Source: an uncultured Oscillospiraceae bacterium
GTDB lineage: Bacteria; Bacillota; Clostridia; Oscillospirales; Acutalibacteraceae
Assembly: GCA_900544515.1 (NCBI GenBank)
Contig: UQVI01000069.1
Coordinates: 1-9,320 of the forward strand
Reading direction: 5' to 3'
DNA: 9,320 nt
Shown: one piece after another, positions 6,715 through 9,320 of the stretch
How the letters are laid out: every line of letters starts with the position of its first letter
Position numbering within the stretch: position 1 is the stretch's first letter
Translations under genes and position numbers: made by a program
Notes under the pieces: model-generated
Databases searched by the model: none
What the model saw: the letters and a program-made list of their open reading frames with translations, nothing else
Told to the model about the DNA's origin: nothing

Positions 6715-6741
6715 GAGCACCCTTGATAAAGAGGGTGCTCG
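6714..6741. repeat. Perfect 10-bp inverted repeat at the element edge
   Basis: CGAGCACCCT (6714-6723) and AGGGTGCTCG (6732-6741) pair perfectly around TGATAAAG. No T-run follows on the plus strand (CAGGATGCC), and on the minus strand T5 comes only 12 nt later, so it is not a classical terminator. It lies exactly where the host sequence is proposed to end, so it may be a recombinase-proximal structure or part of the element end. Confidence 0.55.
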
Positions 6742-6765
6742 CAGGATGCCTTTGATTTGCGATTG

Positions 6766-6793
6766 ACAGCATAGTTTGACTATGCTGTTTTTT
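6766..6793 (+). terminator. Intrinsic terminator overlapping the recombinase stop codon
   Basis: ACAGCATAG (6766-6774) pairs perfectly with CTATGCTGT (6780-6788) around TTTGA, then TTTTTT (6788-6793) and CTTTTTG follow on the plus strand. It would stop plus-strand transcription arriving from tmcAL. The right arm encodes, on the minus strand, the last recombinase codons and its TAG stop, so on that strand the hairpin forms directly at the mRNA 3' end but lacks a U-tract. Confidence 0.8.
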
Positions 6794-8426
6794 CTTTTTG
6801 TTTCAGATATTTGTTTTGAAATTGATATTCCCATTCTTCAGCAGAAGGTTCTTTGATTACACCAACACCATTGTAGTAAATATCTACATGCTGATAGCGT
6901 TTGCCGTTTATCTTTGTTGGTGCTGATACAACAATCTTTTCAATAAACTCGTGAACAAGTTCGGGTGTCAGTTCTGTTGGCTGTGTAATCCTTTTTACCT
7001 TGCCGATAAATGTTTGAATGTTATCAATTTTATCTGTTTCTGTATTGAGTTCTTCCTCAAATTTTGGAACAGCTTCCTTCAATTCCTTTTGTTCATTTTC
7101 AAGAGAAATAGACATTGTTGCATAACGCTCATCTGATAACTTTCCTAAAGCGTTATCTTCATATAACTTTTGAATCAGTGTATCAATTTCCTTGATACGC
7201 TTTTTTGATTTCTCAAGTTCTCGCTTTCTTGAAGATAATTCTTTCTCTTTTTCAATAGAGAAATTATCAAGCTGCATTTGTGCAAATTCTTTCTTATAAG
7301 CAGTTACAAAGAAAAACACTCTTTTCATATCTTCAAGAACAAGATCATAGATTACTTTTTCTCTAATATAGTGCATTGAACAAGTATCGGTATCTTTTCT
7401 GAAACTTGAGCAAAAGAAATTTGCGTGCTCTTTTTTGTAGTTATTCGTAGCAGAATAATACATTTTCTTGCCACAGTCTGCACAATAAACTACTCCTGAA
7501 AACATACTGATTATTCCTGTACGGTTAGGTCTGCGCTTGTTTTTTCGCAATTCCTGAACAAGATTAAAATCTTCTTCAGTTATAATAGCAGGATGCGTAT
7601 TCTTAAACACTTTCCATTCTGATTGATTTCTTTCAATCTTTTTCTTGTTCTTAAAGGATTTTGTTGTAGTCCTAAAATTAATCGTATCGCCTATATACTC
7701 TTGTTTGGATAAGATAGATGAAACTGTATCACCACACCAATTAAATGGTTTTGCAGGTGGTTTACCACAAGTTCTTCCTATACTAATCCAATACTCACAA
7801 GGTGTCATAATTTTAGCAGTACTTAATTGCTTTGCAATTTGTGTAGGTCCAAAGCCTTTGATACAAAGTGCAAATATTCTTTTAACAATTTCAGCCGCAG
7901 GCTCATCAATTTCCCATTCTCTTGTATATCCAAATGGTGGATTTGTTGTTAATGGTACTCCTGAATTGCCTTTGTTTTTGAAAACATTTCTAACTTTCTG
8001 ACTTGTATTCTTTGCGTGCCATTCATTGAACAAGTCCTGCATAGGTACTAAATCACTGATACCCTTTGCGGTATCTATGTTATCCATTATGGCGATATAT
8101 CTTACACCAAGTCTGTCAAAATCTTCTTCAAGTAACTGACCTACTACAAGTCTGTTTCTTCCAAGTCTTGAATGGTCTTTGACAATCAAGTTTTCAATTC
8201 TGCCTTGCTCTGCAAGTTCCATAATTTCCATAAAGGCAGGTCTTGCAAAGTTTGTACCACTCCACCCGTCATCAATGAATACCTTTGTATTGTGAAAGCC
8301 GTTTTCCTTTGCATATTTTTCTAATATGGATTGCTGATTTTTAATACTGCCTGATAGTCCGTCCTGCTCATCATCACGAGATAGACGGCAATACAGTGCA
8401 GTTATTCGGTCTGTTTGTTTTTTCAA
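6780..8426 (-). CDS. Large serine recombinase (TnpX/TndX-like, DUF4368-type C-terminus)
   Basis: A 548-aa site-specific recombinase expected to excise and integrate the element through a 5'-phosphoserine intermediate. The N-terminal resolvase domain (about 8-155) has YCRLSRDDE with catalytic S16 and R14, and KDHSRLGRNRL (83-93) with R87 and R90. A recombinase domain follows (about 160-300, PPFGYTRE onward). A zinc ribbon carries C315, C318, C339 and C349. A charged coiled coil spans about 390-465, and the C-terminal DUF4368-like region (about 485-522) includes LTPELVHEFIEKIVV and QHVDIYYNGVG. The start is TTG at 8426, 5 nt after AAGGAG (8437-8432); no nearby in-frame ATG competes. It has its own promoter at 8474-8502. 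The sequence looks intact, so the element may still be mobile. TnpX versus TndX subtype cannot be settled here. Confidence 0.95.
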   Translation of the reverse strand: MKKQTDRITALYCRLSRDDEQDGLSGSIKNQQSILEKYAKENGFHNTKVFIDDGWSGTNFARPAFMEIMELAEQGRIENLIVKDHSRLGRNRLVVGQLLEEDFDRLGVRYIAIMDNIDTAKGISDLVPMQDLFNEWHAKNTSQKVRNVFKNKGNSGVPLTTNPPFGYTREWEIDEPAAEIVKRIFALCIKGFGPTQIAKQLSTAKIMTPCEYWISIGRTCGKPPAKPFNWCGDTVSSILSKQEYIGDTINFRTTTKSFKNKKKIERNQSEWKVFKNTHPAIITEEDFNLVQELRKNKRRPNRTGIISMFSGVVYCADCGKKMYYSATNNYKKEHANFFCSSFRKDTDTCSMHYIREKVIYDLVLEDMKRVFFFVTAYKKEFAQMQLDNFSIEKEKELSSRKRELEKSKKRIKEIDTLIQKLYEDNALGKLSDERYATMSISLENEQKELKEAVPKFEEELNTETDKIDNIQTFIGKVKRITQPTELTPELVHEFIEKIVVSAPTKINGKRYQHVDIYYNGVGVIKEPSAEEWEYQFQNKYLKQKEKTA

Positions 8427-8473
8427 TTTATCTCCTTTCTACAGCCGAATATGTTTGATTGTAGGTTACTATA

Positions 8474-8502
8474 ATCATAACACATTCTTTATTATACTTC
8501 AA
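8474..8502 (-). promoter_or_regulatory. Putative recombinase promoter
   Basis: Minus-strand -35 TTGAAG (8502-8497), 17-bp spacer, -10 TATGAT (8479-8474). The predicted start near 8467 gives a leader of about 40 nt ending in the AAGGAG ribosome site. It lies in the 99-nt gap after the TnpW-like gene, with no obvious terminator in that gap, so the recombinase could be made both from this promoter and by read-through. Confidence 0.65.
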
Positions 8503-8525
8503 CACTTTAAAGCGTAATCCCGAAA

Positions 8526-8789
8526 TTATTTACTGCTCTGTTCTAAAATTCGGACTATCTTGTCCTTAATGCTCTCATTGCTATTGACATTGAAATGCGT
8601 AGATACAGAATATACAGTATTATCAATCTCCTTTGTAAAATTAATAGGCTCACGATACAGAGCATTGTTGTACCAATTAATTCTTTCGGCAGATGTCATC
8701 TGACATAATTTTTCTATTTGCTTGTTTAATAAATCTGTCAGAAATTTATACTCTTTTTTATCTAATTCAAGTTTAATTATCTTTCCCAT
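8526..8789 (-). CDS. TnpW-like small element protein, 87 aa
   Basis: The C-terminal half (about 48-85, including FTKEIDNTVYSVSTHF and IKDKIVRIL) fits the pattern of the transposon-encoded TnpW family found in Tn4451-like elements (a K-I-G/D-x-T-x-Y-x-V-x-x-H-F core followed by a short K-I-x-R-L/I helix). The function of TnpW is not established. The N-terminal half (1-46, KIIKLELDKKEYKFLTDLLN and onward) is predicted helical and is not something I recognise; members I know of are mostly shorter, so this may be an extended or fused form. ATG 8789 has a strong GGAGGG site 7 nt upstream, encoded inside the relaxase 3' end. The two genes overlap by 13 nt, which implies co-transcription and coupling. 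No membrane segment or signal peptide. Confidence 0.7.
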   Translation of the reverse strand: MGKIIKLELDKKEYKFLTDLLNKQIEKLCQMTSAERINWYNNALYREPINFTKEIDNTVYSVSTHFNVNSNESIKDKIVRILEQSSK

Positions 8790-9273
8790 TGTAAATCCCT
8801 CCTTTTTGATTTCGTTCTGCTGACCGCAAATTTTTGATGCTGTATGTTCATTTCTGCTTTTATGTTTGATTTCATTTCGTCAGTATCAGTTAGAATTGCA
8901 TTAGCAGTTTTGATTTCTTTTCGTAATTTGGTTAACTGTTTTGTGCAGCAAGCTCTTTCAGATTTAAGCATAGATATTTTATCAATATCCTTGCATCTTC
9001 GGAGTTTGTTGTAGATTTGATTTCGCTGATTTGAAATCAATACAATCTGTTCTTGATTATCTGCAATGAGTTGCGTAACATCGTCTATATCATCAAGATT
9101 GTATTTTGAAATCAATCGGACTTGATTTGATAGCTTATCAATCTTTCTCCAAGCCTGTTTCATCTCAGGTGATAAAGGCTTATGCTGATTCTTTTTCGGC
9201 AAGTAACCCAACCGATAACAATAATACAAATATAGTGCCTTTAATCCTGTAACTTTCTTTACACTTGCAAAAG
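8777..9273 (-). CDS. Relaxase/mobilization protein, C-terminal fragment (5' end cut by fragment end)
   Basis: 164 codons remain. A TTG at 9229 could be taken as a start, but the frame stays open upstream to the insert end and reads FASVKKVTGLKALYLYYCYR, continuous with LGYLPKKNQHKPLSPE. That block is what I know from the C-terminal region of clostridial mobilization relaxases, so 9229 is not a real start. The rest is a charged helical, coiled-coil-like tail (KIDKLSNQVRLIS, NQRNQIYNKLRRC, LRKEIKTANAIL). The catalytic N-terminal nuclease domain (Tyr and His triad) is outside the window, so the MOB family cannot be assigned. The last codons (RRDLQWER) carry the ribosome site of the TnpW-like gene. 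Role: nicks oriT for conjugative transfer, inferred from the family. Confidence 0.75.
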
Positions 9274-9320
9274 CTGTCTCTTATACACATCTCCGAGCCC
9301 ACGAGACTAAGGCGAATCTC
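9274..9320 (-). other. Illumina Nextera P7-side adapter (non-biological)
   Basis: 9274-9292 is the Tn5 mosaic end (CTGTCTCTTATACACATCT), 9293-9307 (CCGAGCCCACGAGAC) is the Nextera read-2 sequence, 9308-9315 (TAAGGCGA) matches index N701, and 9316-9320 (ATCTC) begins the P7 tail. It marks the artificial end of the insert, and it truncates the relaxase gene. Confidence 0.99.

Larger units (their letters stand above)
6715..9273 (-). mobile_element. End of a Tn4451/TnpX-like integrative mobilizable element (partial)
   Basis: Three minus-strand genes in the order relaxase C-terminus, TnpW-like protein, large serine recombinase abut the 3' end of tmcAL. The recombinase gene lies at the element edge with its C-terminus toward the chromosome. 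This gene set is the conserved module of clostridial mobilizable elements related to Tn4451, which excise by a TnpX-type serine recombinase and are mobilized through a relaxase. The segment is visibly more AT-rich than the host genes. The left boundary is placed at about 6715 from the orphan terminator arm but could be anywhere in 6683-6779. The right boundary and any cargo are beyond the fragment end at 9273. Confidence 0.8.

Noticed and set aside
6714..6741. Hairpin after tmcAL as an intrinsic terminator
   Set aside because: The stem is perfect, but no T-run follows on the plus strand and the minus-strand T5 is 12 nt away. The hairpin at 6766-6788 with T6 is the better terminator.
9227..9229. 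TTG start for a complete 150-aa coiled-coil protein
   Set aside because: The frame is open upstream to the adapter and the upstream residues are continuous with the relaxase C-terminal block, so this is a truncated gene, not a complete one.
49..9273. CRISPR array, tRNA/rRNA gene, toxin-antitoxin pair or defence system
   Set aside because: I looked for regularly spaced repeats, tRNA-like cloverleaf ends and small paired genes on both strands and saw none; the only accessory DNA is the mobilization module.

Overview
The window reads as a stretch of a Firmicutes chromosome, most likely a gut-type Clostridia near Ruminococcaceae/Oscillospiraceae. This is inferred from protein flavour (AlaS, AckA, YdbC, TmcAL), strong AGGAGG-type ribosome sites, moderate-to-low GC and a Tn4451-like mobile element. 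I could not run a search, so the taxonomy is an inference. Both extreme ends are not biological: bases 1-48 and 9274-9320 are Illumina Nextera adapter with i5 and i7 indices, so the genomic insert is 49-9273.

Layout of the host part (49-about 6714). A small unknown plus-strand gene (104-340) converges on a minus-strand operon of alaS (alanyl-tRNA synthetase), a HIT-family hydrolase/transferase and an APRT-like phosphoribosyltransferase. The genes are packed with an 11-nt gap and then a 4-nt ATGA overlap, and a bidirectional terminator (359-387) closes both sides. Upstream of alaS lies ydbC (PC4-like nucleic-acid-binding protein) with its own strong terminator, preceded by ackA (acetate kinase). 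ackA is divergent from tmcAL (tRNA-Met cytidine acetate ligase), and the 94-nt gap between them holds overlapping back-to-back promoters and a perfect AT-rich palindrome. AckA and TmcAL both use acetate and ATP. Together the host genes cover translation (AlaS, TmcAL), acetate/energy metabolism (AckA), and nucleotide salvage or nucleotide-conjugate hydrolysis (PRT, HIT).

Mobile part (about 6715-9273). Immediately after tmcAL the sequence becomes more AT-rich and carries, all on the minus strand, the C-terminal part of a relaxase (cut by the end of the insert), a TnpW-like small protein and a 548-aa large serine recombinase with a C-terminal DUF4368-type domain. This is one end of an integrative mobilizable element of the Tn4451/TnpX type; the other end and any cargo lie outside the window. 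An orphan half of what looks like a bidirectional terminator downstream of tmcAL suggests the element integrated into the loop of the host terminator. The element brings its own terminator hairpin, which overlaps the recombinase stop codon.

No gene-free stretch exceeds 300 bases; the largest gaps are about 95-116 nt (3911-4026, 5527-5620, 6683-6779, 8427-8525) and are described as features. I found no tRNA, rRNA, CRISPR array or defence system, and no clear evidence of an undescribed system. The most useful observations are the element junction, the extended TnpW-like protein, the acetate-linked divergent promoter region and several start-codon corrections.
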